Below are positions 1 through 9,077 of a stretch of 64,000 nt of DNA, piece by piece. The notes under the pieces were generated by a model. It did no database searches. It had not been told where the DNA came from and saw only the letters and a list, made by a program, of their open reading frames with translations. The stretch is taken from contig NZ_CP070496.1 in the NCBI RefSeq assembly GCF_016925535.1, forward strand, positions 2,356,001 through 2,420,000, in the 5' to 3' direction. The translations under genes and the position numbers were made by a program. This DNA comes from Natronoglycomyces albus (GTDB lineage: Bacteria > Actinomycetota > Actinomycetes > Mycobacteriales > Micromonosporaceae). Position 1 is the stretch's first letter. The number at the start of each line of letters is the position of its first letter.

Positions 1-534
1 GTTGGCACATTGAGCGCACTAGTCGATGATCAACGACTCCCACTGGTGACCTTCTCCCCCGACTGGGATCACACAGATGGCCTGCTGCAACTGGCCGAGG
101 CCGAGACCTCTCTGTCCGAGGAAGCCGTGGAGGTATTCAACGGCTTCTACCAGGCTGGAGAACCAATGGATCCCTTGAGCCTCAGCATCCCTCTGGAACC
201 TGGGGTTCAACCCACAGCACTGCCGAACCTCGGGTCAGACCCCGTCGAAGTCTCCCCGGCGCATCAGGAAGACCAGCCGGACTCATCGGTGCCGACACTG
301 CCATGGCTGCTGGCCATAGCGGCCATCATTGTGCTCGGCGCAGGCATAGCGCTGAGGTTCGCGCTACGACGCCGCGCCGCGGCCGCCAACGACCAGGACC
401 GCTCGCACACCGAGCAAAGCCAGATCGAACCACAGTCTTCCTCTCTCTCGGAGTCCGATGCCGAGACTGAGGAAAAACCCCAGCCCCCCACGCAGACTGA
501 GTCTGCCTCAACCACCCATCCTGACAAGGAGTAA
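1..534 (+). CDS. HtaA-domain surface protein, 3' part only
   Basis: The reading frame is open from the first base, so the gene begins left of the window. The visible part is the tail of an HtaA-type haem-binding domain: the stretch with SLSEEAVEVFNGFYQAGEPMDP matches the end of both domains in the next gene, which carry NGNESRFYQAGETLDP and NGNEVRFYEPGDALDL. An acidic/Pro linker follows, then one membrane segment (about TLPWLLAIAAIIVLGAGIAL), a basic stop-transfer stretch (RRRAAAA) and a long Ser/Glu/Gln-rich cytoplasmic tail. HtaA proteins bind haem at the surface of Corynebacterium-type actinobacteria and hand it to an HmuTUV importer. This copy looks membrane-anchored, while the next one looks sortase-anchored. 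The family call is firm; ligand and role are inferred. Confidence 0.75.
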   Translation, partial: VGTLSALVDDQRLPLVTFSPDWDHTDGLLQLAEAETSLSEEAVEVFNGFYQAGEPMDPLSLSIPLEPGVQPTALPNLGSDPVEVSPAHQEDQPDSSVPTLPWLLAIAAIIVLGAGIALRFALRRRAAAANDQDRSHTEQSQIEPQSSSLSESDAETEEKPQPPTQTESASTTHPDKE

Positions 535-542
535 AGACACCC

Positions 543-1937
543 ATGTCCCCATCCACTCAACCGCGCCGGTCTCGCAAACGGCGTGCCGCACTTGCGGTAG
601 CAGCGATGTTCGCCGCCCAAGGCGCGCTATTCCTCGCCCCGCAAACCGTCTCCGCCGACGAAAGCCAGTCGTTCCCCATCGTGGACGGCTTCCTCGACTG
701 GGGATTCAAGGAATCCTTCCGCAACTACGTGTCTGGGCCCATCGCCGGCGGTGACATCACCGTGTCTGACGGAGCCGAACGCAACGGCGACGGCTCGTTT
801 AGATTCACCGACGCCACCGGAGAGTACTCCCGCACCAGCCACAACGTTTCGGTGGAGACCGAAGGGACCGTGCACTTCCACGGTCACTCCGGGGACCTCG
901 ATGTGACATTCGAGAACATCAGAGTGCAAACCGACCATGCCGCCAACAGCGGCAAGGTCATCATCGACGTCACGTCGGGCTCCAATTCCTACCCCGACAC
1001 TCACTTTGCCGACCTGGACCTCGAAGGGCTGTCGTGGGATCGGGGCGATCTAACCATCATGAGCGACATCCCCTCGGTGTTGACCGAGGCCGGATCGGAC
1101 TCCATGGTCGCACTCATCAACGGCAACGAGTCCCGGTTCTATCAAGCAGGCGAAACCCTTGACCCGTTGACCATCGCTATTGAGGCTGACGCTTCCGGCG
1201 GTGGCAGCGGCGGCAGCGGTGGAGGTGGCGGTGGAGGTGGCGACACCGGCGACAAGGGCGAGGAGGACGACGAAAAGAAGAAGCGCCACGAGGACGAGCC
1301 CGATGGCCCCCTGACCATCGAGGACGGACGCCTGGACTGGGGCTTCAAAGACTCCTTCCGCAACTACATCACCGGACCGATCGCCAACGGCACGATCACC
1401 GTTGCCGGTGGCGCGGAGAACAACTCATCCTCATTTGGCTTCGTCGACGCCCACGGCACCTTTGACCCTGACACCGGCGAGCTAGACGCCCGGTTCTCCG
1501 GATCAGTGAACTTCTATGGCCACTCCGGCTCGCTAGATCTCACCTTCGAAGACCTGCGCATCGCTGGGGAGGCCAGCAACCTGAAGCTGTACACCAATGG
1601 AGCCCCCATCGCCGACCTTAAGGTGGACGCCCTCGCCCTCAAAGGCGACCAGCTTGTGCTGGCCGACGTACCGGCGACGCTCACCGAGCAGGGCGCAGAC
1701 CTCATGGCAGGCGACGTCAACGGTAACGAGGTGCGCTTCTACGAGCCCGGTGACGCCCTAGACCTGGTGTATGTGGCACTGGCCTTCGAAGAAGGGGTGG
1801 ACCTTGGCAGCGGCACCGGCCGACTGCCGGTCACTGGTACCACGCTCACCTGGGCCCTGGCCGGTGGCGCCGCGCTACTAGTGGTGGGAACGGCCGCCCT
1901 CGTGATGACGCGCCGCCGTGTCACCATGCCCGCTTAA
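543..1937 (+). CDS. Sortase-anchored protein with two HtaA (haem-binding) domains
   Basis: 464 aa. The order is a signal peptide (Arg/Lys-rich start, hydrophobic core, VSADES cleavage region near residue 40), a first HtaA domain (about 45-215, IVDGFLDWGFKESFRNYVSG), a Gly-rich then Asp/Glu/Lys-rich linker (about 218-252), a second HtaA domain (about 257-420, EDGRLDWGFKDSFRNYITG), and an LPVTG sorting motif at about 428. A hydrophobic helix and a TRRR tail complete the sorting signal. Each domain keeps the W-G-F-K-x-S-F-R-N-Y motif and the F-Y-G-H-S-G loop typical of HtaA. It starts 8 bases after the preceding HtaA gene, behind AAGGAG, so the two are co-transcribed. Predicted role: haem capture at the cell wall for iron supply. 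The corresponding haem transporter genes are not in the window. Confidence 0.85.
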   Translation: MSPSTQPRRSRKRRAALAVAAMFAAQGALFLAPQTVSADESQSFPIVDGFLDWGFKESFRNYVSGPIAGGDITVSDGAERNGDGSFRFTDATGEYSRTSHNVSVETEGTVHFHGHSGDLDVTFENIRVQTDHAANSGKVIIDVTSGSNSYPDTHFADLDLEGLSWDRGDLTIMSDIPSVLTEAGSDSMVALINGNESRFYQAGETLDPLTIAIEADASGGGSGGSGGGGGGGGDTGDKGEEDDEKKKRHEDEPDGPLTIEDGRLDWGFKDSFRNYITGPIANGTITVAGGAENNSSSFGFVDAHGTFDPDTGELDARFSGSVNFYGHSGSLDLTFEDLRIAGEASNLKLYTNGAPIADLKVDALALKGDQLVLADVPATLTEQGADLMAGDVNGNEVRFYEPGDALDLVYVALAFEEGVDLGSGTGRLPVTGTTLTWALAGGAALLVVGTAALVMTRRRVTMPA

Positions 1938-2436
1938 TAGCCACCATGACCGAAAGCCGGTAAGTGTGTTCAGGTCGGGCTGAGGCACCCGCCTTGGCCC
2001 GACCACCACCCCACCAACGCACTCTGAGCCACACCTACCGCCGTCAGCCCGACATCGCCCCCGGAGGCCCTCGATCTCCGGACCGAAACGTCGATCATCG
2101 ACTTCGCCAGTTCTCGGATGATCGAACGGAATGGGCCGCAGCCTCATCGTTCATTCGCGCAATCCGTGCCATAAAGTAGGCACGCGACGAATGAACACTC
2201 TAGTCCGACGACTCCATGTTCGCTCGCTCATCTGGGCAGACACTCATCGTCTCCACTACGGGCTAGGAGTGGTTGCGGCCCGTTTGCATGCCAAGAACCG
2301 CGATGCCAGCACCGCTGGGGCCATGACGGCATCTTTGAATCAGATTCGCATTCTTCCGCGATTTTTTGACCTCCCGCATACCGCCTCGAGTGTTAGATTG
2401 AGGTGAACGCCAAGGGACACCAGCGACGGGAGTGGC
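1938..2436. other. Intergenic stretch, no gene recognised
   Basis: About 500 bases between the HtaA gene and the small hypothetical gene at 2437. Short open frames are present, but none has a ribosome binding site with protein-like composition. No convincing terminator hairpin was seen. Confidence 0.5.
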
Positions 2437-2868
2437 ATGACAGTCGCGGACGTACAACAACAGCACATCATCGGGCTAATCACGAGTTTTGCGTCCTTGG
2501 ACAAGCGCGAGGAGCTGCTGCGGCTCGCGGAGGATCCCGCCAAGCACGGTGACCTGCTGGCCCTTCTGTTCCATCGCGGAACATTGGGAACCCACTGGGC
2601 CCGCAAGGTGACCTCCGGTCGCGACACGCACACCATCGAACAGCTGCTGCACGCCTCGGGCTCGGGTGGCCAATGTGTGGTCATCAGTACTAGCCCCGAT
2701 GCCGACGGCCAATGCCTACCTTTGGCCGAGGCACTGGAGAAGTACGTTGGATCCGGCTCAACGCTCATCATCTCCTGTTCTCCCGGAGAACTCGTCTACT
2801 TCGAAGACGACAGCACCGATGAACGCTACGTCTTCAGCACCCGCGACGGAACAGCTTCGTTCTTCTAA
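2437..2868 (+). CDS. Hypothetical protein, 143 aa
   Basis: Not recognised as a known family. The start ATG has GGGAG four bases upstream. The N-terminal half is helical and charged (ITSFASLDKREELLRLAEDPAKHGDLLALLF). The middle contains a Gly/Ser loop (HASGSGGQCVVISTSPDADGQ). The C-terminal half reads as alternating strands ending in RYVFSTRDGTASFF. No signal peptide, membrane segment or metal motif is visible, so it is probably a soluble cytoplasmic protein. It converges with cutC, leaving 13 bases between the two stop codons. Composition and codon use look like real coding sequence. Confidence 0.6.
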   Translation: MTVADVQQQHIIGLITSFASLDKREELLRLAEDPAKHGDLLALLFHRGTLGTHWARKVTSGRDTHTIEQLLHASGSGGQCVVISTSPDADGQCLPLAEALEKYVGSGSTLIISCSPGELVYFEDDSTDERYVFSTRDGTASFF

Positions 2869-2881
2869 AGGACCTCCGACT

Positions 2882-3565
2882 TCAATTGCCTCTGGCCGGA
2901 AGCGCGTCGAGGAGATCACGCCATTGGCCCACGGCCTCGGCCTTTACCGGACTCGCCCATGATTGGCGCACCGCCGAACCCAGATGAAATTGGCGGATTC
3001 CAGCGGCGAACAGCACCGGAATATGCCGCACCTTTAGCCCACCCCCTGCCAGGATCAGGTCCGTGGGAACCCGCCCCGCCAGCACATTCACCCCTTGATC
3101 AAGGCCCTGGGGCGAACCCGCCGTCAAAACCGTGTCCAGGCCGGGAAGGTCCAGAAGCTGTGCAAACAAGCTCTCGGAATGAACACTGTGATCGATGGCG
3201 CGGTGAAAGGTCCATGGCCGATTGACAACGGTGGCCAACTGCCGTGTGGAGACCTCGTCGAACGCGCCAGCCTCGTCGAGGAAACCGAACACGAACCCGT
3301 CGGCCCCTGCCGACTCAAGCTGCTCGGCCGCTTCGCACAGGTGCTCGATTTCGGCCACGCTGGCGCTAAACCCGGCGTTGGGACGCAACATACATCGCAG
3401 CGGCAGCGAGGTGGCGGACCGAATCGTGGCCACCAGGTCGCGACTAGGCGTCAGTCCGTCGGCCTCCATATCCGTAACGACCTCGAGACGGTCTGCTCCG
3501 CCAGCTTCGGCCGCGATGGCGTCTTCGGGAGTAAGGGCAATAATTTCCAGCAGCGGTCGGGCCAC
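2882..3565 (-). CDS. cutC: CutC family protein (copper homeostasis)
   Basis: 227 aa TIM-barrel protein of the CutC family. Family hallmarks visible are the N-terminal E-I-I-A-L-x-P-E-D-A-x-A-A-E-A-G-G-A-D-R-L-E, the R-C-M-L-R-P-N-A-G-F strand, G-A-D-G-F-V-F-G-F-L and T-F-H-R-A-I-D, followed by LTAGSPQG and LILAGGGL. Length is typical (about 200-250 aa). The start is GTG at 3565, seven bases after AAGG. CutC has been linked to copper tolerance in bacteria, but its biochemical activity is unsettled, so the functional part of the name is inherited. The gene stands alone and converges with the small hypothetical gene at 2437. Confidence 0.88.
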   Translation of the reverse strand: MARPLLEIIALTPEDAIAAEAGGADRLEVVTDMEADGLTPSRDLVATIRSATSLPLRCMLRPNAGFSASVAEIEHLCEAAEQLESAGADGFVFGFLDEAGAFDEVSTRQLATVVNRPWTFHRAIDHSVHSESLFAQLLDLPGLDTVLTAGSPQGLDQGVNVLAGRVPTDLILAGGGLKVRHIPVLFAAGIRQFHLGSAVRQSWASPVKAEAVGQWRDLLDALPARGN

Positions 3566-3726
3566 AATGCGTCCTTAAGTGTTCAGGCTCGGGCAGTCCA
3601 GCTCAAGACTTGGGGATTCACTGCAGGCAATACTGACACAGTGGGCATACAGACGTACTGCGGTCTTGCGGCCACAGCCCCCACGACAGACATACCGACC
3701 ACATGATCACTTTGTGCCGAATCGAG

Positions 3727-4332
3727 CTACTGGGCTCCGTACCACACCAGTTCCCACGTGGTGGCGACCTGCGCGCCCCCGAATTTCTCCACCATCTTCA
3801 CCGAGGCGGCGTTCGCGCTATCAATATTGGCAATCGCCGAATCGTATCCACGTCCTCGCAGCTGGGCGAGCATATGCCGAAGTAAAGTGCCGCCGAGGCC
3901 CCGTGACCGGTACCGAGGGTGCGCGCCCACGAATCCGATTTTGGCTCCACTGGGATTGCGCCACGTACGGGCCATTGCCGCGAAATCTCCCGACTGGCTC
4001 AGCGCCACCAGGTACAGTGCTGGGTCGTACGGTGGGCTGTCGGCCAGATCAGCGGCGAAGTCGTCGCTACCCCATCGCCATCCCCTGGTACCGGGCACAA
4101 ACTGCCGCAGATCGTCGTCCCACTCAAGCAGCTGGGCGAGCGAAAATTGGTCACTTTGCTTCAGAATCCACTCGCTATCGTCTTGCGGCTGGTCGACTGC
4201 CGGAATATTCCACGCGATGTCTTTGCGGTCGAAGACAAAGCCAAGGCCCAGCAATTCTTTGAGCCCAGAGGTGTCATCCGGGCACATGACACGCAAAGGT
4301 ACTCCATTGTGCGCGTTCGCGGCTGTGAGCAA
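3727..4332 (-). CDS. GNAT-family N-acetyltransferase, 5' end doubtful
   Basis: 201 aa from the first available in-frame start (TTG at 4332). The acetyl-CoA signature is clear in the C-terminal half: GFVGAHPRYRSRGLGGTLLRHML (R-x-x-G-x-G/A loop), then ANIDSANAASVKMVEKFGGAQV. The acyl acceptor is unknown. The same frame stays open and protein-like upstream of the TTG (GKVFLRWESPLTDGLELL) until a stop near 4457. The best Shine-Dalgarno/ATG start in the area (AAAGGAG, ATG near 4468) is in another frame. This suggests a 1-base frameshift near 4440-4450 in a formerly longer gene, or a rare start codon. The annotated protein may therefore be truncated at its N-terminus. Confidence 0.65.
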   Translation of the reverse strand: MLTAANAHNGVPLRVMCPDDTSGLKELLGLGFVFDRKDIAWNIPAVDQPQDDSEWILKQSDQFSLAQLLEWDDDLRQFVPGTRGWRWGSDDFAADLADSPPYDPALYLVALSQSGDFAAMARTWRNPSGAKIGFVGAHPRYRSRGLGGTLLRHMLAQLRGRGYDSAIANIDSANAASVKMVEKFGGAQVATTWELVWYGAQ

Positions 4333-5241
4333 CTCCAGCCCATCGGTTAGGGGGCTTTCCCACCGGAGGAAGACCTTGCCATCGGGGCGCTGGTGGGCGC
4401 GCGCTGTGCAGTCTCGGTACCGATTCCGCCATTGGCCAATCAGCCAAATAAGTCCAGTTCATGGCCATAGGATAGGGACTCTTACTCCTTTGTCACAAAC
4501 GTTTCATGGCACACCTTCTCGGCTCAATGGCAAGTCACTGAATGCTGCTTTGAAGACTCGTAGCCGAATCCCGCACACATGCGTATCCGCACTTGGGCAC
4601 GGTCCAGGCGACCTCGACACCGCAGTGCCCTCCAGAGAGGACTCGACCTCACTGACGAATGGAATGGGTATTCATTTCCATATGAGGTGGCTATGGGTTA
4701 CCGAGGACTACCCAATCGACATGTGATCCATTGTGATCCTTGGAACCGTCGCCAATGATTCGCCAGTGCGGATAAATGCGAGGTTCGGTGAGCCAATCGC
4801 AGTACAGGCAATAAAAATGGGACAGTCCGCGCAGGACTGTCCCCAAGGGGTTACTCTGCTGCCTCGCAGGGGGAGTCGCATGTCCAAGGGTGCTTCGGAC
4901 ATACACCTGATTTCGGCAACGTCGTTCAGAATAACAGAGATGTCCGATGTTGTGTGTTCACGATTTCGCGCTGAGACGGATGTGCCACTTGCCCATCTAC
5001 CACCAAGATCATTTGCGATCAGGAAACGGGGTTAATCGCGCCACCAATGATCAATGATGAGTGTAAATATTTGCCAGGATATCGACCTCCCGACGACGAG
5101 GGAATATTCATTCTTACCAATTCTTGGCTGACATTCATCCCATGAGCCGCCCACCGGATACGTTCCATAGCACCGCGTTCGCACTCTCAGCCAAATAGGA
5201 CGAAGGTCTCACCTTCCAAGTCCAAAATAACGGCTCGCCCG
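4333..5241. other. Long intergenic region with one orphan hairpin
   Basis: About 900 bases between the GNAT gene and the end of the tricorn gene. No open frame here has both a ribosome binding site and protein-like sequence. The one clear structural element is the terminator-like hairpin at 4813-4843, pointing left. No gene that it would serve was recognised. Confidence 0.5.
4813..4843 (-). terminator. Rho-independent terminator-like hairpin, no obvious gene
   Basis: GGGACAGTCC at 4819-4828 pairs perfectly with GGACTGTCCC at 4834-4843 across a 5-base loop. Read on the minus strand, the stem is followed by ATTTTTATTG, a proper U-tract. It lies about 400 bases beyond the terminator of the tricorn gene, so it may end an unannotated small transcript on the minus strand. 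Confidence 0.6.
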
Positions 5242-5280
5242 GTGGTGGCCGCGCTTCTCAAACAGACGCGCGGCCACCAC
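5242..5280 (-). terminator. Terminator of the tricorn protease gene
   Basis: A 13-bp perfect inverted repeat (GTGGTGGCCGCGC at 5242-5254 and its complement at 5268-5280) with a 13-base loop lies 6 bases after the stop codon at 5287. Downstream on the minus strand is GTTATTTTGG, a weak U-tract. Confidence 0.75.
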
Positions 5281-5286
5281 GCACCC

Positions 5287-8200
5287 TTAACGGTCCTGCG
5301 GTCGCGCAGGCAACGAGGTGAACGTGAGATTCGGCTTCGGAGATGCCTGATAGGTCGCCACCTGGGCAGTCTCCAGCTGATCGAGAATGTTCGCGATCGC
5401 CGCGTCCAACTGCGGGTCTTTTCCGGCGGCGAAGTCCTGCGGGGCGTATTCGACCTCGATATCGGGGTCGGACCCGTAGTTCTCCACGTCCCATCCGACA
5501 TCGTTCATGTGGGTGGCGATCTCCGGTTGCGTCACCAACGTGTTGTCGGCCAGAAAGAAGCGGACGGAGATGCCCACGACGCCGCCCCACGTGCGCCTGC
5601 CGATGACCGGTCCCAGGCCACGCATCTTGAACGTGTGGGTTCCAATGTCGCCGTCCGAGCCGGCGAATTCGTTGGTCACGGTGACCAACGGGCCGCGGCG
5701 TACGTTGCGAGGCACCGCAAACGGTTTGGCGTTACGGGCGACCATGTGGCCAAACCGGGTCCGGTCCAGACGATCCCACAACAGCGCCGAGACGCGGCCT
5801 CCACTGTTGAAGCGCAGATCGACGATGAGCGCGTGGCGGGAGACTTCCTCGAAGTAGCTTCGGTGGAACTCCGCATATCCGTCGGACATCATGTCGGGAA
5901 TGTGGATGTAGCCCACTCTTCCACCGGTCGCCTCATGCACGGCCGCCCGATTGGACTCCACCCAGTCCCGATAACGAGCGGGCCGATCGTCTGCCAACGC
6001 GGTGACGTTGACCGCCCGGACTGTCCCAGACTTGGAACGAAGCACCAGCTCTATCTTTTGATTGGCGAGGTTGGCCAGCCGTTGTTCAGGGGAGGCCTCC
6101 GGTCCGACGCTCATGCCGTTGACCGCCAGGAGTTCCTCACCGACCGCAGCGTTTACTCCCGGCCGGTTCAACGGCGACGTCGCCGTGGGTTTCCACCGGT
6201 CGCCGATGACGATCTCGTCGATGCGATACGTCTTGCTGGTGGAGTCGAAAGAGAACGAGGCGCCCAATTTGCCTTGAGGGTAGTTTGCTCCGCCAATGTA
6301 GTCGCCCAGCATCTCATAGGCATGGGACGAGGAGAGCTCTCCCTGCATCTCCTGCATGAGGTCGGAGAATTCGGCCCGGGAGGCCACGCGGTCGACTAGG
6401 GGCCGATACCGGTCAAATACCGCCTGCCAGTCGATTCCGCCCATGTGTTCGATCCAGAAGTAGTCGCGTTGCAACGACCATCCCTCAGCGAAAATCTGAC
6501 CCCACTCCGCGGCGGGCAGCACCGAGAGCTTGATTCGGTCCACATCGATCCAGCCCTGCTGTTTGGAAAACCTAGCTTTGCCAGGATCATCCTCATCGGA
6601 GACCTTCTCGTCGGGGGTGATGACCCGTAGCTCCTCGCCGGAGCGATACATCAAAGTGCTCGCATCAGAGCTAAGCCAAGCCTGGGAGACGTCTTCGGCG
6701 ATCGTCTCCACCTCGCCGGTCTTGAGGTCCACGCAGCGCAGAATGCCGCGCCCCGGCTTGTTCTTGTTGAACAAGTCAGCCGAGGCAGCGGGTTTGAGCG
6801 GATTTGACAGTGTCAACACCTTGCCTTTGAGGGCAAACAGCTGCTGGAAATTGCCCGCCTCCAATGGGAAGGGCACCAGTCTTTCGGGGGCGGTCTCAGC
6901 ATCGATGCGGGCCGGTACCGCCGCGTCATTCTCTGTGGGCGGGGTGTACTCGTCGTCGAACGGCGCAGGGGTGTCTCGACTGAGAGCGACCGCGTAGGGC
7001 CTACTCCCCCACGGGAAACCGATGTCGAGATGAAGCGCGTCCTCGGCCGGCTCGTATTCGCGTCGACCAATGAAGTACAGGAATTTTCCGTCCGGGTCAA
7101 ACGTTGGTCTCTCGTCGGACAGCACGGGACGCGACGCCAGGTGACTTGCCCCAGTTTCCAAGTTATGTAGATAAATGGCCCGGTAGGGGGTGGATTCGGT
7201 CCCGTCCGGAGAGTCCAGACGAATCGAATAGGTCAGCCAGCGCCCGTCGGGTGAGAATTCAACATCCTCAATCGAGCCAGTGTCCGACTCCACCAGCACC
7301 GAGGCATCGGATTCAGGGGACCCCAGGTCAGCCAAGAGCAGCTGCCCACGGTGGTTGCACAGGGCCACCTGGTCGGAAATCGGAGAGGCGCAGATAGATT
7401 CGATGCGGCCTATGCCTTCGACCTCGCGCGTGCCTTCCTTGTTTGCGAGGTCAAAGAACTCAATGCGTTGTGGTGGGGTAAGACCCGTGGCGTCGAGGCG
7501 TACGAGGTGCTCGGGTTCATCCGCGGTGGAGGCCAGGGCAAGTAGCGAGGTTCCATTGTGCAGCCAGGTGGGGAGCCGATACCCGGTGCCGTCGACCTCG
7601 CCCAGTTGCCGGACGGGGCCGTCCCAAGGGCGTAGGGCGAAGAGTTTGCCACGGGTGTTCACCACGGCCGTGGAGCCATCGGGCGAGAGTGTGGCGCCTT
7701 GTAGGTACGTCATGGGGTCAACGAAGCGGCGTGCCGTGCGGATGTTGGTGGCTGGCAGGTCGACGCCAAGGTGTCGAGAATGATTCTCGATGGGATCCAG
7801 TAGGTACAACTCGGCACCGCAGTGATAAGCCAGACGGCGACCGTCGCAGGTCAGGCCGCGAGCATAGTAGTCGTCATGGTCGGTGTGACGGCGTTGGTCG
7901 CTGCCGTCGAAGCGGCAGGAGTAGACGTTGCCGATGCCTTCGTGGTCGCTGAGGAAGTACAACCGGTCGCCTAGCAACTGTGGGCAAGAGACGTTGCCCC
8001 TCAGCTCGGACATGAGGCGGTAGGTGCCATCGCCGGTGGAGTCAATCCAGAAGTGACCGGCGTTGCCTCCTCGGTAGCGTTTCCAGTGCGCGGGTTCGGT
8101 CTTGGGGGTGGTGCGGGCGACCACGGAGTTTCCGGCATGGTCCTCGCTGTAGGCGGTGGCCATTCCGACCGGCAGTTTCGTTGGTCGGCCTCCGGGCGCG

Positions 8201-8556
8201 ACTTCCCACAGGTTGAAGCGGCGGCGGGTGAAGTTGGTGGCATTGCTCGCGTAGCGAATCGTGGTGCCCTCGGGGTTCCACCCGACCCAGATGATCTCAT
8301 CGCCTTGATAGGTGAGCTGCTGAGGAAGGCCGCCCTCGGCACTGACTAGGTAGAGCTCGGTGGTTCCTTCATCGTTGCCGACGAAGGCAATGTGTTCCCC
8401 ATCTGGGGAGAAGGCGGTCGCGGTGACGCTGCCGAGGGTGGATGTCAGGCGGCGGGCGGTGCCGCCGGTGGCAGCTACTGACCACAGGTCATCTTCGGCG
8501 ACGAATGCCAGCAAGTTGCCGTTGAGAGTGGGGTATCGGGGATACGCAAGGGCCAC
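5287..8556 (-). CDS. Tricorn-type protease (S41 family)
   Basis: 1089 aa from a GTG at 8556, which has CGAGGAGG just upstream; the frame continues upstream but without a better site. The N-terminal two thirds are beta-propeller repeats of the TolB/tricorn kind (AFSPDGEHIAFVGNDEG, then EFSPDGRWLTYSIRLDSPDG and TFDPDGKFLYFIGRREY). A core follows with a PDZ-like segment (about 750-840, GEELLAVNGMSVG) and an S41 catalytic domain (YIHIPDMMSDG, LIVDLRFNSGG, then NEFAGSDGD, which holds the nucleophile Ser). Tricorn proteins are large cytoplasmic peptidases that trim proteasome-sized peptides. Full length agrees with the family (about 1050-1150 aa). It appears monocistronic, with its own terminator. 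Confidence 0.88.
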   Translation of the reverse strand: MALAYPRYPTLNGNLLAFVAEDDLWSVAATGGTARRLTSTLGSVTATAFSPDGEHIAFVGNDEGTTELYLVSAEGGLPQQLTYQGDEIIWVGWNPEGTTIRYASNATNFTRRRFNLWEVAPGGRPTKLPVGMATAYSEDHAGNSVVARTTPKTEPAHWKRYRGGNAGHFWIDSTGDGTYRLMSELRGNVSCPQLLGDRLYFLSDHEGIGNVYSCRFDGSDQRRHTDHDDYYARGLTCDGRRLAYHCGAELYLLDPIENHSRHLGVDLPATNIRTARRFVDPMTYLQGATLSPDGSTAVVNTRGKLFALRPWDGPVRQLGEVDGTGYRLPTWLHNGTSLLALASTADEPEHLVRLDATGLTPPQRIEFFDLANKEGTREVEGIGRIESICASPISDQVALCNHRGQLLLADLGSPESDASVLVESDTGSIEDVEFSPDGRWLTYSIRLDSPDGTESTPYRAIYLHNLETGASHLASRPVLSDERPTFDPDGKFLYFIGRREYEPAEDALHLDIGFPWGSRPYAVALSRDTPAPFDDEYTPPTENDAAVPARIDAETAPERLVPFPLEAGNFQQLFALKGKVLTLSNPLKPAASADLFNKNKPGRGILRCVDLKTGEVETIAEDVSQAWLSSDASTLMYRSGEELRVITPDEKVSDEDDPGKARFSKQQGWIDVDRIKLSVLPAAEWGQIFAEGWSLQRDYFWIEHMGGIDWQAVFDRYRPLVDRVASRAEFSDLMQEMQGELSSSHAYEMLGDYIGGANYPQGKLGASFSFDSTSKTYRIDEIVIGDRWKPTATSPLNRPGVNAAVGEELLAVNGMSVGPEASPEQRLANLANQKIELVLRSKSGTVRAVNVTALADDRPARYRDWVESNRAAVHEATGGRVGYIHIPDMMSDGYAEFHRSYFEEVSRHALIVDLRFNSGGRVSALLWDRLDRTRFGHMVARNAKPFAVPRNVRRGPLVTVTNEFAGSDGDIGTHTFKMRGLGPVIGRRTWGGVVGISVRFFLADNTLVTQPEIATHMNDVGWDVENYGSDPDIEVEYAPQDFAAGKDPQLDAAIANILDQLETAQVATYQASPKPNLTFTSLPARPQDR

Positions 8557-8710
8557 ACGGCCTCCTCGTTTTTTGGTAGGGTCCCTCGCCACGCTATCGA
8601 AGTCGGCGGCGGCCCGGTACCGATTAAAGCGACCTCTGACACGGCCAGGGTCGCAGTTGAGGTGGGGCGGCGTGTGGGTGGTTTAGGGCAACGGTGTTGT
8701 TGGACGGTCA

Positions 8711-8749
8711 ATGCCCGCAGCTGGAGGCGGGGCCTCTAGCTGCGGGCAT
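8711..8749. terminator. Long GC-rich hairpin between prpC and the tricorn gene
   Basis: ATGCCCGCAGCT at 8711-8722 pairs with AGCTGCGGGCAT at 8738-8749, and the inner bases pair further (GAGGC with GCCTC). This gives an almost continuous 18-bp stem with a GGG loop. No U-tract is present. It probably acts as a terminator or transcript-stabilising end for transcripts coming from prpC. Confidence 0.5.
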
Positions 8750-9042
8750 CGGTGACGGACGAATTGTGGTGCTTATGCGCCGAAATTGTGAGAGTTGGCG
8801 TTGCGGCACTGCTGCGGCTGCCTGAATTGGACAGACACTGCTGTGGCCGCTGCGGCTCCGACGGGTGGTGGCATCCGCGCAGCCTCAGGAACTGCGTGGG
8901 TGCCCGGCCCGTTGGTGGAGCCGCCGCACCGTGTTTCCACCGTCGGGACGCCCCGGTCAGGACCGGAGTGAACCGAGGAGGTCGACGGCCGAGCGAGCGG
9001 ACCAGGCGGCCGGCCGTCGAACAATGCGTCCGGTGTCGTGGT

Positions 9043-9068
9043 CGGGGACGGACATTCCTCCGTCCCCG
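9043..9068 (-). terminator. Probable terminator of the prpDBC operon
   Basis: CGGGGACGGA (9043-9052) and TCCGTCCCCG (9059-9068) form a perfect 10-bp stem with a 6-base loop, 10 bases after the prpC stop codon. It has no U-tract, as is common in GC-rich actinobacteria. The stretch from here to 8557 holds a second hairpin and no recognisable gene. Confidence 0.6.
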
Positions 9069-9077
9069 ATAGTGGAC

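Noticed and set aside
4691-4906. 71-aa minus-strand frame
   Set aside because: It contains the terminator hairpin at 4813-4843, so it is unlikely to be coding.
8752-9072. 106-aa open frame between the tricorn and prpC genes
   Set aside because: Composition (many Arg, Cys, Gly) is that of non-coding GC-rich DNA, and it runs over the prpC terminator.
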